Below, in pieces: positions 32,567 to 40,033 of a DNA stretch of 40,806 nucleotides. Position 1 is the stretch's first letter, and every line of letters starts with the position of its first letter. Below the pieces are notes generated by a model, which did not search any database, had not been told where the DNA came from, and saw only the letters and a list, made by a program, of their open reading frames with translations. This DNA comes from a virus. Both the position numbers and the translations under genes were made by a program. The DNA lies in the IMG/VR virus record IMGVR_UViG_3300019880_000004, positions 1-40,806 of that record. One strand, 5' to 3'.

Positions 32567-33433
32567 TTAACTAACTAAATATTCGTGGAGCCGATTCATT
32601 TTCTCGACTTCTTCCCTGCCCCCAGACAGATAGCGGCGTAAGAAGTCTTGGTCCTGGCGTAGTCGACCTATTTCGGCCCGGGCTTCGCTTGGACTATAGG
32701 CGCGGTCACCAAAACCATTACTTCGGGTATCGCTTGAAACAAAACTATCTTCTCCTAACTTTGTGCCAAGTGCGTGGAGGATCTTCATTCCTTCGGCCAT
32801 TCCGACTGCATCGCCCACCGCTTTTAGCACACTCGCTGCTTTATCACCAAATAATTGCACAGCTCTATCTGCCACACGGCTATTTTGTTCGTATGCTGCG
32901 CCCCAGTCTTTTTTTAACGTTGTTTCTTGCTTAGCGATATTATCTTGTCTCATCTGAATATCGGCTTGTCTTTTGTTTCCTACGTACTCGTTCCATTTCT
33001 TAGCGATACTTTCGCCTTGAGCTCGGGTTAAATTATTTTCATGAAATAATTTTTTAGACCATTCTGCAAAGTCTGGGTCTCCGTATTCTTTTGGAACCTC
33101 TACTTGATAATCTTTAGCTTCTTTTGGTTTACCTAAACGATCATAAACATTGTTCCAATTAGGATCATCAGATTTTTCTGGTAATTTTAAAATGCGATCT
33201 TGGGGCATGCCTTGAAGTTTTTCGAAGTTTCTATAAGAATCGATAACCGTATCTATGCCTTTGAAGCCTTTTGTAGTTACATAGTTTTTTAAATCATCGT
33301 TAAGCCCGGTCGTCCAGTCCGAGGCCACTTGTGTCTGGCTCGGGCTTGAGTTGTTCTGCGGTGCCGCTGGTGCGCTTGCCGCCGAGGTTGCTGCTGTTGT
33401 TTGCGCTTGATTTGTCGTTACTTCCATTGTCAT
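32567..33433 (-). CDS. scaffolding / capsid assembly protein
   Basis: The 288-residue protein has a disordered N-terminus rich in Thr, Ala, Gln and Ser (about 1-40), then DWTTGLNDDLKNYVTTKGFK. KLPEKSDDPNWNNVYDRLGK and DFAEWSKKLFHENNLTRAQ follow, matching a common podovirus scaffold/capsid assembly family. The acidic, charged helical C-terminus would bind the inner capsid. The start is ATG 33433 (GTGGGGGATAA), with a second ATG two codons on. Its first 134 bp overlap the 3' end of the Bbp19-like gene in another frame. Confidence 0.78.
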   Translation of the reverse strand: MTMEVTTNQAQTTAATSAASAPAAPQNNSSPSQTQVASDWTTGLNDDLKNYVTTKGFKGIDTVIDSYRNFEKLQGMPQDRILKLPEKSDDPNWNNVYDRLGKPKEAKDYQVEVPKEYGDPDFAEWSKKLFHENNLTRAQGESIAKKWNEYVGNKRQADIQMRQDNIAKQETTLKKDWGAAYEQNSRVADRAVQLFGDKAASVLKAVGDAVGMAEGMKILHALGTKLGEDSFVSSDTRSNGFGDRAYSPSEARAEIGRLRQDQDFLRRYLSGGREEVEKMNRLHEYLVS

Positions 33434-33722
33434 TTATCCCCCACTTTCTTAATATCTTGTTTTGTAATTCGTACGTATTCAAAGTTAATCTCTCCATTAT
33501 CCTTAACCATACTTCTCTGCGTCCTTCAAGAACTGCATGTAGTCTTTGGTCCGCATGAAATGTAGTTTGATAGGCTCTACAGAAATCAGATAGATCTTCT
33601 AATACGGTTTTAACGAATACATTTTCGTCATTGAAAACCTGTTTATATGCTTGTTGATTGTAAGCAAGCAGTTCACGTGCCTGTTCTTCGACAGCCTCTA
33701 TGTTCTCTTTATTTTTATTCAT
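33300..33722 (-). CDS. Bbp19-like phage protein
   Basis: The 140-residue protein matches the small Bbp19-like family found between portal and scaffold genes (first seen in Bordetella phage BPP-1). YKQVFNDENVFVKTVLEDLSD is followed by TFHADQRLHAVLEGRREVWL (the family core is HADPRxHAFxEGRRxVxLRI). The N-terminal 85 residues form this domain. The remaining 50 are disordered (Asn/Ser-rich, then PEPDTSGLGLDDRA), and they overlap the scaffold gene out of frame. Its function is unknown; position suggests head assembly. Confidence 0.8.
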   Translation of the reverse strand: MNKNKENIEAVEEQARELLAYNQQAYKQVFNDENVFVKTVLEDLSDFCRAYQTTFHADQRLHAVLEGRREVWLRIMERLTLNTYELQNKILRKWGINDNGSNDKSSANNSSNLGGKRTSGTAEQLKPEPDTSGLGLDDRA

Positions 33723-33743
33723 TTGACCCTTTTAATAAAAAAC

Positions 33744-35447
33744 TTAAATCCCGCCAGCTTTTTTTGCTGCTGCTACTGACTTAATCATAGACGCAGCATT
33801 CGGTAAAGCATTTATGGTTTGTTGTTGCTGCGCTTGCTGCGCCCTACCCTGTCGTCTTTGCGCGACAACATCTGGCCCGTTCATCCATGATTCAGGTACT
33901 CCTTGAATATCTGCTAATTGGGGAATGATAACATCTAAATTAAAATTATCTAAAACACTTGGGTCTTGCATTTGAGCCGCGATATTTAATGCCGTCTCTA
34001 GGGTGCGCATAACTCCAGAAGCTTCCTCTGATCTTTGAGCTCTAGAAAGTGGCGAATCATATTCAATACGATATTCGGCTTGGTATTGTTTTAATTCCAT
34101 TGGCATAGGAGGTAAAATACCTTGCCTTGATAATACATCCACTTCTCGCTCGATCATTGGACCTAAATATTCAGATTGTTGTCGCCCGATTGTTGGCGCA
34201 AGTAAAATGCCTTTTTCTCTGGTACGCTCTAAAACTTCTGTTGCAGTCATTGCGGGTGTTTCAGTTAATATCTGAAATATCGTAACTAGGAATGCATCTT
34301 TAACAATTTGGCGGTCATCATTCATTACTTCTTGGCCGGCAGATAAATTACCAACGGGAAGGGCATGAATGAGTGGTCGTCCGTCCGCAGTCACACCACC
34401 GGGATTAATCGCGCCAGGCTTCATTGAAAAATTATCAACGACACCATCATCATGAGCCAAAAGAACAGGATCAACAGTGCGATGACCTTGTTTAAGCATT
34501 GTCTTTTTTTGTTCGTTTAAAGTTTTAATTGTCGGCAAAACTTCCATCGCAGGTGACCGACCATAAACCTCGTTTTCCGCTTGTTCATATCTCGAGATTG
34601 CATAAGGGAAAGTATTAAATCCCCCTTCAGATAAAAGTTTTCTTCCGACCATTGAAACGTAGTAAGAAACGTAAGGCATACCTTTCATGTCGGCTCTAAA
34701 AATATCGACATCTTCTCTGGGCTTCACTTGGTGAATAAACCAAGTCTCATAATCAGGATTTGTTTCTAATTGAGATCGTAAAAGATCGGGGATATTTTCC
34801 CCCCATTTATGGTAGGCTTGGCGTGCGGTCATTGGAAAGTAACGCACACAGTCGTCCACTATGCCTTGGTGATTTTCACTAAAAAACAGTTGCGAGAGAT
34901 GAATTGATTTATATCTAAGTCCAGGACCATTGGCCAGCTCATCTATGAACATGGCACTCGTACCATACGCACCAAGCGATTTATAAACTTGCTGATTTTG
35001 CGAAGCAAAGTTTGCAGTCGGTGCATACCGGTGCTTAAAAAGTAACCGATTTACTTCTTCAAAGTAAAGTCTAACTTGTCGCGATTTTTGAAGTGCTGGT
35101 TCATCAACCATGAGCCGATGCCACGTTTGATTTCGAGGCGTAAGTAATGAATCTAAGATCGAAGCAAATCTGCCCAACGCTGTAGAAGCCGTCGAATCAA
35201 AAATAAACTCGGTCCTTTTTTCGCCTTTAGTAATGAATTGATTATAGGTGTTGAAGTTTCGGTTGTGTAACGGAACCATCCGTTGAGCAATTTCTTGCCA
35301 TTGTGATTCGAAGTTCCAACGATTACCCGCGCGCCTTTGAAAGTCTCTAATAACTGTCGCGGCGATTTCTTCATTTTTTGTGTCCTGTTTCCGGTCGCTA
35401 GCATCTAACGACTTAACACCTGAATATGGAATTTTATCTATTGCCAT
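33744..35447 (-). CDS. portal (head-to-tail connector) protein
   Basis: The 567-residue protein fits the T7 gp8-type connector family (PF12236). Signs are WNFESQWQEIAQRMVPLHNR at about 42-61, FIFDSTASTALGRFASILDSLLTPRNQTWHRL (around 75-107), and PYAISRYEQAENEVYGRSP with LPTIKTLNEQKKTMLKQGH further on. The C-terminus is Gln/Ala-rich (GRAQQAQQQQTINAL). Twelve copies would form the portal through which DNA is packaged and to which the gp11-like ring binds. ATG 35447 overlaps the previous stop (TAATG). Confidence 0.88.
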   Translation of the reverse strand: MAIDKIPYSGVKSLDASDRKQDTKNEEIAATVIRDFQRRAGNRWNFESQWQEIAQRMVPLHNRNFNTYNQFITKGEKRTEFIFDSTASTALGRFASILDSLLTPRNQTWHRLMVDEPALQKSRQVRLYFEEVNRLLFKHRYAPTANFASQNQQVYKSLGAYGTSAMFIDELANGPGLRYKSIHLSQLFFSENHQGIVDDCVRYFPMTARQAYHKWGENIPDLLRSQLETNPDYETWFIHQVKPREDVDIFRADMKGMPYVSYYVSMVGRKLLSEGGFNTFPYAISRYEQAENEVYGRSPAMEVLPTIKTLNEQKKTMLKQGHRTVDPVLLAHDDGVVDNFSMKPGAINPGGVTADGRPLIHALPVGNLSAGQEVMNDDRQIVKDAFLVTIFQILTETPAMTATEVLERTREKGILLAPTIGRQQSEYLGPMIEREVDVLSRQGILPPMPMELKQYQAEYRIEYDSPLSRAQRSEEASGVMRTLETALNIAAQMQDPSVLDNFNLDVIIPQLADIQGVPESWMNGPDVVAQRRQGRAQQAQQQQTINALPNAASMIKSVAAAKKAGGI

Positions 35448-35638
35448 TAACTACCCAGTAGTGTTCGTGCGGATGTGTTTGCTCGACCCGCAAGGCCGGC
35501 TCCGCCTGTGATATTTGTTGATGCCGCTTTTTGTTTCTTTAAAAGATCTTGCTGCGCTTGGTTTTCTGCAATACTTGGATCTGGGGGTGGGGGTGCTACT
35601 ACCGATTGAACTTGTTTAAAAGCTTGTCCGCCACTCAT
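35447..35638 (-). CDS. small Pro-rich protein between terminase and portal
   Basis: The 63-residue protein (MSGGQAFKQVQSVVAPPPPD, then QKAASTNITGGAGLAGRANT and SARTLLGS) is typical of tiny proteins between TerL and portal in podoviruses, whose role is unknown. ATG 35638 is preferred for GGGGGATATTTTT; a TTG at 35671 would extend it into the TerL 3' end. The frame ends TAATG with the portal. Confidence 0.65.
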   Translation of the reverse strand: MSGGQAFKQVQSVVAPPPPDPSIAENQAQQDLLKKQKAASTNITGGAGLAGRANTSARTLLGS

Positions 35639-35663
35639 AAAAATATCCCCCTTATTGTTTACT

Positions 35664-37199
35664 TCACTCAAACATATTATAATTAACGTCTTTTGCTTGT
35701 CTAGATCCTTTTCTTGAAGTACCTGATGCTAAATCGGCCCGGGCGACTTGAACAGCAAAAGTACAGGCTAATGCGTCACCGTGGTCTGGGGATGATAGCC
35801 CGCGCTTTTTCATTTCTTCTTTTGACTCTAAAATCAATTGATCACTCCGGGCCATAAACTTATATTGTGGGCCCGTTAAGTCATCGGTTAGTTCTTGTAA
35901 ATTATCAATAGTGCCGCCTTTAAGCCAATCACGCATTTTAGCCCAAAGTTCGGTCCTTTTGTTGCCCCACTCATTGATCTCAGACTTTGATCCAAACCAC
36001 ACTTCGTAAACTTTGTATTTCATTTCTCGTAAACGATCTATGATGCCGGTACCATTACCGGCATCGATACATACGGCATCGGGGTTATATTTATTTATTA
36101 GCTCAGCACATTTATTTGCCACTTGCATGTTGTCTTGATGTTTTAAAGTGATCGGTGCAATAACCTTACCGTTGCGTCCTTGTCGGAAGCGGATAACGGT
36201 TGAATCGTCTCCATATCTCGCTGGATCAACTCCCATAATAAGCGCTGCGTGCATATCAGTTTGTATTTCTCTTTGCGTGGCATCAACGACAATTTCTCTA
36301 GAAATGAATTGGTTATCACCTTGTCTTGGGAATTCACCTTTAACTTCAACTCGCGACTCATCAGAATCTTCTCCGTGTTCTTTTATAATTTGATCATATA
36401 CTGCTCGATCTGTGCCTTCAACGGTTCGAGAATCGAGATATCTTCTATTCCAGAAATCTCGATTTTTATGGAAGCATTCAAAGAATTCTCCCGTATTTCG
36501 TCGACCGTTACTAAAAGCGAATTGAAATCGGTAGATGCTAAGTTCTGTAAAAAATCCCGCAGCGACAGTCCAGATTGGTTTAGGTATACCAGATGCCTCA
36601 TCAAAAATCACCATCATGCCTTTTTGGTTGTGAGCTCCCGCAAAACTTTCTGGATTTTCTTCCGACCACAGTTGTGCGTGAGCGTAATAATATGTTGGAT
36701 CTATTTGCAATTGTTTTTTTAGCGCATCCGCAAACCAGGCCGCCGGTTGAAGATGTGTAGAAGATCTATCAAACCAATGCGCATTAATTAATAAGGTATG
36801 CCAAGTCCCTAGCTCTGCCCAGGTTTTTGTCTTCAATTGATCTTCTGAGTTCGCAGTTATAATGGACGAGGCCCCCAGGTGACAACTCATGTGCCAAGAA
36901 ATAAGCCAGGCAACCAAAGCAGATTTGCCCACTCCACGACCAGAAACTGTCGCTGACTTGTAGACACTCGGATTTTGCCCATTTATTTTCTTTAATTTGT
37001 TTTCTTCTAGGTGCTTTTTTATTCTTAAGAGTTCTTCTTTTTGCCATTCTCTGGGTCCTGTGTGGTGTTCTAATGGCGTGCCTTTTTTACCCCAAGGGAA
37101 TGCGAACATTACAAACGCATATGGGTCGTCCGCAATTTCTTGCGACCATAAAGCAGCCATTAATTGTTTCTCTTGTAGGGAATCTGTACCGCGTGACAC
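35664..37199 (-). CDS. terminase large subunit (TerL)
   Basis: The 511-residue protein has an ATPase domain with Walker A SGRGVGKS (86-93) and Walker B VIFDEA (197-202). The RNase H-like nuclease domain has IMGVDPARYGDDST (Asp325), DAVCIDAGNGTG (Asp379) and PDHGDALACTF (Asp472/Asp475). It packages DNA into the prohead and cuts concatemers, with TerS choosing the site. The start is GTG 37199 in a TAGTG overlap with the previous gene; an ATG at codon 14 is the alternative. It is followed by the small Pro-rich gene and portal. Confidence 0.92.
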   Translation of the reverse strand: MSRGTDSLQEKQLMAALWSQEIADDPYAFVMFAFPWGKKGTPLEHHTGPREWQKEELLRIKKHLEENKLKKINGQNPSVYKSATVSGRGVGKSALVAWLISWHMSCHLGASSIITANSEDQLKTKTWAELGTWHTLLINAHWFDRSSTHLQPAAWFADALKKQLQIDPTYYYAHAQLWSEENPESFAGAHNQKGMMVIFDEASGIPKPIWTVAAGFFTELSIYRFQFAFSNGRRNTGEFFECFHKNRDFWNRRYLDSRTVEGTDRAVYDQIIKEHGEDSDESRVEVKGEFPRQGDNQFISREIVVDATQREIQTDMHAALIMGVDPARYGDDSTVIRFRQGRNGKVIAPITLKHQDNMQVANKCAELINKYNPDAVCIDAGNGTGIIDRLREMKYKVYEVWFGSKSEINEWGNKRTELWAKMRDWLKGGTIDNLQELTDDLTGPQYKFMARSDQLILESKEEMKKRGLSSPDHGDALACTFAVQVARADLASGTSRKGSRQAKDVNYNMFE

Positions 37200-37447
37200 T
37201 ATTTAACCGGCGTCAGTTTCTTATCAACTTTTTTCTCGTGAGTAACAGTGTTGTGATAAAGGCATCGATCTTGATCTGCGGTAACATGTTCTTGTTTCGG
37301 ATCGGATACTAGGGTAACACACACGCCCATTACATTAAAATCTAACGGTGCCGGTACTTGAATATGCGTTGGCCTATGGCCTGTGATTGCTTCGTGAACT
37401 TCTATGCATCTTTTAATGTGACCCCAATTAAATAGATTTACTTCCAT
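37199..37447 (-). CDS. hypothetical protein, 82 aa, before TerL
   Basis: ATG 37447 is chosen for GGGAGGGGTTA upstream (an earlier in-frame ATG at 37465 lies before that SD). The product starts MEVNLFNWGHIKRCIEVHEA, with THIQVPAPLDFNVMGVCVTL in the middle and a Lys-rich C-terminus; it contains His and Cys residues but no clear metal motif. Its TAG overlaps the TerL GTG. It is not recognised. Confidence 0.6.
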   Translation of the reverse strand: MEVNLFNWGHIKRCIEVHEAITGHRPTHIQVPAPLDFNVMGVCVTLVSDPKQEHVTADQDRCLYHNTVTHEKKVDKKLTPVK

Positions 37448-37492
37448 TAACCCCTCCCACCACATGTGAGAAGGCTAAATCAGGACTAAGGG

Positions 37493-37639
37493 TTATTCAA
37501 GCCAAAAGAATTTAGGCCCTTTTCTTACGAAATGCGCCGTACTACCTAGGGTCATTAATATTATTGCCGCTTGAAAATACGTATTGGTTAGTTCAAAATA
37601 ATGTGTGTAGTGTGTTATATCATAAAGATAAATTTGCAT
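37493..37639 (-). CDS. 48-aa membrane-type peptide, divergent partner
   Basis: ATG 37639 on the minus strand has GGAG at 5-nt spacing, and that SD is part of a palindrome that also serves the plus-strand gene at 37660. The peptide has aromatic residues at the N-terminus (MQIYLYDITHYTHYF) and a hydrophobic stretch (FQAAIILMTLGSTAHFV) ending in a basic tail. Not recognised. A longer frame (ATG 37675) would read through the shared SD and is less likely. Confidence 0.5.
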   Translation of the reverse strand: MQIYLYDITHYTHYFELTNTYFQAAIILMTLGSTAHFVRKGPKFFWLE

Positions 37640-37644
37640 AATAA

Positions 37645-37652
37645 CTCCGGAG
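37645..37652. promoter_or_regulatory. palindromic Shine-Dalgarno shared by divergent genes
   Basis: CTCCGGAG at 37645-37652 is self-complementary. On the plus strand it extends to GGAGG ahead of ATG 37660; on the minus strand it gives GGAG ahead of ATG 37639. The two start codons are separated by only 20 bp, so each SD is the complement of the other. Confidence 0.65.
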
Positions 37653-37659
37653 GTTAAAG

Positions 37660-37821
37660 ATGCCATATGATCCAAAAAAAGCTAGGGATAGCGTCAATAA
37701 GGAATTCCAACTAGATGACAACAAAGGCGAGGACCAAATATCTGCCGGTATTAGTAAGGCGTGGGATGCGCTAACTGGAAAATCTTCCGACGATGCAGAT
37801 AAGAAAAAGAAAAAAGACTGA
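37660..37821 (+). CDS. 53-aa acidic/Lys protein on the opposite strand
   Basis: This is the only convincing plus-strand gene within the leftward late region. ATG 37660 has a near-perfect SD (CCGGAGGTTAAAG). The product (MPYDPKKARDSVNKEFQLDD, then ISAGISKAWDALTGKSS, ending in a Lys run) is hydrophilic. It converges with the ribbon-helix-helix gene (stops 1 bp apart) and diverges from the 48-aa gene. It would be antisense to late transcripts. A lysogeny- or early-phase role is possible; no homolog is recognised. Confidence 0.6.
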   Translation: MPYDPKKARDSVNKEFQLDDNKGEDQISAGISKAWDALTGKSSDDADKKKKKD

Positions 37822-37822
37822 T

Positions 37823-37981
37823 TCATTTGTTCTCCAAATGTTTTTCTAAAATATAACTTACAATCTTGTTGAAAGTTATGTTGTTGGCAGCGGCTCGTTT
37901 TTCTAGTTCTAAGAAAACAAATTCAGAGATGCGTATTGTTTTGGTTAATGACAGTGTCTTTTTTGGTATATTATATTTCAT
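37823..37981 (-). CDS. ribbon-helix-helix (Arc/MetJ-like) protein
   Basis: The 52-residue form from ATG 37981 (AAGGTT upstream) contains SLTKTIRISEFVFLELEKRA, then ITFNKIVSYILEKHLENK. This matches the beta-strand, helix, helix order of RHH DNA-binding dimers and the size of Arc. A TTG at 38038 would add 19 basic residues. It may repress a phage promoter. Its partner site is unknown; the adjacent small convergent gene recalls antitoxin-like neighbours, but there is no recognisable toxin. Confidence 0.65.
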   Translation of the reverse strand: MKYNIPKKTLSLTKTIRISEFVFLELEKRAAANNITFNKIVSYILEKHLENK

Positions 37982-38045
37982 ACTAACCTTATCGGACACA
38001 TTTGTACGAGCTTTAGTTTTATTTTTTGTATGATCCAATTTGAGA

Positions 38046-38264
38046 TTAATCGTACACTTTCACAATAACTCGCATACAGCACATGGCGCATGCATAAGAC
38101 TTTATATCCATGGCCCTGCCGTGCTGATCTAATCCTTTGACACTCATTACTTTATATTCTCTTTTTGCGCGGCAAACAGAGCACCAAACTTTGTTTTTTG
38201 AAGGTGAGTTTTTTATACCTTTGGGCCTTCCCGGATTACCAAAAAGAAATTTAAGTTTTGACAT
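38046..38264 (-). CDS. zinc-ribbon-like protein, 72 aa
   Basis: The protein has two Cys pairs: WCSVCRAKREYK (CxxC) and YACAMCC in the C-terminal part, consistent with a treble-clef or zinc-ribbon fold. It begins MSKLKFLFGNPGRPKGIKNS, where GRPKG resembles an AT-hook core. It overlaps the previous gene by 14 bp. DNA binding is plausible but unproven. Confidence 0.6.
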   Translation of the reverse strand: MSKLKFLFGNPGRPKGIKNSPSKNKVWCSVCRAKREYKVMSVKGLDQHGRAMDIKSYACAMCCMRVIVKVYD

Positions 38265-38475
38265 CTAATAAACACTTGCGATTAAACTTCGAGCCCCTAA
38301 AAGCACCGGCAGTTTTTCTAAGTTCGAGCGTGGTGCCGCATTGATACACAATAGTCTTATGATAGGTTTCTCCCGCCTTCATGGTTATTTCTTCAGAAAG
38401 TCTCGGTGTTGAGCAATAGGGACATCCGGGAAAGTACTGTTTTGCATATGTCGGTATCGGTTTAAAATCTGACAT
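38251..38475 (-). CDS. Cys-pair small protein, 74 aa
   Basis: This 74-residue protein has a CPYC pair (QYFPGCPYCSTPRLSEE) and a later pair of Cys (YQCGTTLEL, NRKCLLD), suggesting metal binding. It resembles the neighbouring zinc-ribbon gene in type, but not clearly in sequence. The SD is AAGGA very close to ATG 38475, an unusual spacing. Confidence 0.55.
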   Translation of the reverse strand: MSDFKPIPTYAKQYFPGCPYCSTPRLSEEITMKAGETYHKTIVYQCGTTLELRKTAGAFRGSKFNRKCLLDVKT

Positions 38476-38517
38476 TCCTTTTTAGAATGCGCGGGTATAT
38501 TTAAATTTCAAGTCCAG

Positions 38518-38778
38518 TTATTTCTTTTTCTTCTTTACTCGCTCGGGTAATCCATGTGGGGTATCCGAGTTCCATTCATCAAAAGTCGCTTTACTGATTT
38601 TACCTTGCTTTAGCATCTCTCCAAATTTACGTCTTTGAGCTTCGCTTTTAAATGGCATACGGCTTCTCCTTTTACAGTCTAAAACAATTCTAACAACACC
38701 AATTAAAATAAGTAAAGTCCCGGATATAAATCCAAAACCAATAATAAAAGAGGACACTACCTCATCCACGCTAACCAT
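38518..38778 (-). CDS. TM segment fused to MPFKSEAQRRKF-type phage protein
   Basis: The frame from ATG 38778 encodes 86 residues. Residues 1-40 contain a transmembrane helix (FIIGFGFISGTLLILIGVV) and a basic stop-transfer segment. Residues 41-86 (MPFKSEAQRRKFGEMLKQGK, then ISKATFDEWN and LPERV) are a complete small phage protein normally encoded alone. An internal ATG at 38658 has a good SD (AAAAGGAGAAGCCGT), so both a membrane-bound fusion and a soluble 46-residue form may be made. GTG 38757 (TAGTG with the previous stop) is an alternative first start. Confidence 0.6.
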   Translation of the reverse strand: MVSVDEVVSSFIIGFGFISGTLLILIGVVRIVLDCKRRSRMPFKSEAQRRKFGEMLKQGKISKATFDEWNSDTPHGLPERVKKKKK

Positions 38779-38969
38779 ATTATAATCATCCCGCCTATAA
38801 CTACGGCCCAGATGCGCCAAGCTTTTTCACTGAAAAGATCTACGTAATCAATAAACTTTTTCCGTTCTATTAAGAAATCTGGCTTTTGAAATTCTGGGGT
38901 TTGGGGGCGAGGCGGCTCAGCATCGATGTTAGACAGTAAGTTTATCTTGTTTGGAAGTTTTTTGCTCAT
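38757..38969 (-). CDS. C-terminally anchored membrane protein, 70 aa
   Basis: The protein has a hydrophilic N-terminus (MSKKLPNKINLLSNIDAEPP) and one C-terminal transmembrane helix (AVVIGGMIIIWLAWM). Tail-anchored topology is likely. Its end overlaps the next gene's start region by 22 bp. Not recognised. Together with the next gene's TM segment it forms a small membrane pair. Confidence 0.55.
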   Translation of the reverse strand: MSKKLPNKINLLSNIDAEPPRPQTPEFQKPDFLIERKKFIDYVDLFSEKAWRIWAVVIGGMIIIWLAWMR

Positions 38970-39132
38970 TATAAACCCGCTCCATTTCTTTAACTAACAT
39001 CACTTGTATGTCACTAACACTATCTGACAACTTACCTTTTAACTCATCAGATATATTCGATGTTAGCGCTAAATTTAAAAAGTTTGCAAAAGTTATTTGG
39101 CTTATAAACAGTAGACGCTCTGTTTCTTTCAT
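38929..39132 (-). CDS. hypothetical helical protein, 67 aa
   Basis: ATG 39132 is preferred (SD GGGGGAATCAAC, 19 bp after the previous stop). The product MKETERLLFISQITFANFLN, then SDELKGKLSDSVSDIQVMLV is helical. An ATG at 39174 would start inside the preceding gene. The end overlaps the 70-aa membrane gene by 41 bp. Not recognised. Confidence 0.55.
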   Translation of the reverse strand: MKETERLLFISQITFANFLNLALTSNISDELKGKLSDSVSDIQVMLVKEMERVYNEQKTSKQDKLTV

Positions 39133-39151
39133 GTTGATTCCCCCGTATTGT

Positions 39152-39526
39152 TCATTTATCGGCTCCTTTGGCAATTTCTTCGACCTTGGCGCCTATCTCT
39201 AAGAATTTCATTAGATCACCTTCTCTTTTGTCAGCTAATTCATCTGACAAACATGGATCCATATATGAACACTTGATTACTCGGTCAGCGCATTCCAAAG
39301 CCTCTTTTTGTTTTCGAATTATTTCTATAAAATGCATAATATGATTGGCGCATGCAACAAATAATGAAGCATCTTCTTTTGTTTGTGTTATTATAGGATT
39401 GTCGCCCTGACATAGCCCTTTAATATGAACTGCTCGAATAAAGTGTTGGCACTGTTCTACTTCCCCTTGAGTCGCATTCTTCCGAGCCGTCTCCAAGTTT
39501 TGCAATAAAGTTTCAAGGTTAGTCAT
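39152..39526 (-). CDS. hypothetical helical protein, 124 aa
   Basis: This is a 124-residue, mostly helical, Cys/His-containing protein (LLQNLETARKNATQGEVEQC, then HIMHFIEIIRKQKEALECAD and DLMKFLEIGAKVEEI). It starts one base after the upstream stop. Coiled-coil character is likely for about 1-45 and 75-95. No family is recognised. Confidence 0.55.
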   Translation of the reverse strand: MTNLETLLQNLETARKNATQGEVEQCQHFIRAVHIKGLCQGDNPIITQTKEDASLFVACANHIMHFIEIIRKQKEALECADRVIKCSYMDPCLSDELADKREGDLMKFLEIGAKVEEIAKGADK

Positions 39527-39727
39527 TTAATTTTGTTCTTTTTTAAAATACATATCATCAACCTCTGTTAATATTATCTCAATCCAAGCCTGAGCTTCGG
39601 TAATATCTTTAAATTTATTTAAAATTTCAGACGCCTGTCCTAATCCAAATGCGAGCCCATGATAAAACGCTCTTCTGTTTCCAGACTCTTGCGCAACACT
39701 ATCAATGTAATCAACTGCTTTACTCAT
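39527..39727 (-). CDS. hypothetical protein, 66 aa
   Basis: The protein (MSKAVDYIDSVAQESGNRRA, then FYHGLAFGLGQASEILNKF) resembles in pattern the 90-aa protein two genes upstream (aromatic-x-x-G-x-x-x-G...), so an old duplication is possible. ATG 39727 overlaps the 25-aa ORF stop (ATGA) and uses its GGGAGACAGA as SD. Confidence 0.55.
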   Translation of the reverse strand: MSKAVDYIDSVAQESGNRRAFYHGLAFGLGQASEILNKFKDITEAQAWIEIILTEVDDMYFKKEQN

Positions 39728-39801
39728 TCTGTCTCCCTGCGGTAAGCATCGAGGGCGTCACTCAATTTTCTGTTAATTTCATGGCCATATTTAGATGGCA
39801 T
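39724..39801 (-). CDS. 25-aa coupled micro-ORF
   Basis: ATG 39801 has a strong SD (AGAAGGAGTTTTTG). The product (MPSKYGHEINRKLSDALDAY, then RRETE) ends in a motif also found at the C-terminus of the 90-aa protein (TLESYRKGTE). Both genes end in the same ATGA arrangement with an SD inside the last codons. It may be a truncated copy or a genuine micro-gene. Confidence 0.5.
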   Translation of the reverse strand: MPSKYGHEINRKLSDALDAYRRETE

Positions 39802-40033
39802 CAAAAACTCCTTCTGGATAATCTTTTATAACCTGCCTGATATATTCTGGGTGTGTAAAAATTAAAAATAGTTTTGGCATACCTGCAATTTCTTTTTTAT
39901 ATATCGGGAAACTTACCGCATCTTTTTTCTCTTCTGCGGTCAAATGGGTTTCAAACGCAGGATGGAAGTCGTTTTTTTCAAAACTTATATGATACATCTC
40001 ACATCTTTTACAAAACGACCATGTTCGATTCAT
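39791..40033 (-). CDS. hypothetical protein, 80 aa
   Basis: This 80-residue protein has a CxxCxxxH start (WSFCKRCEMYHISF), which could bind zinc, and a C-terminal segment FTHPEYIRQVIKDYPEGVFD. ATG 40033 overlaps the previous gene by 4 bp, and its 3' end overlaps the 25-aa ORF. Not recognised. Confidence 0.55.
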   Translation of the reverse strand: MNRTWSFCKRCEMYHISFEKNDFHPAFETHLTAEEKKDAVSFPIYKKEIAGMPKLFLIFTHPEYIRQVIKDYPEGVFDAI

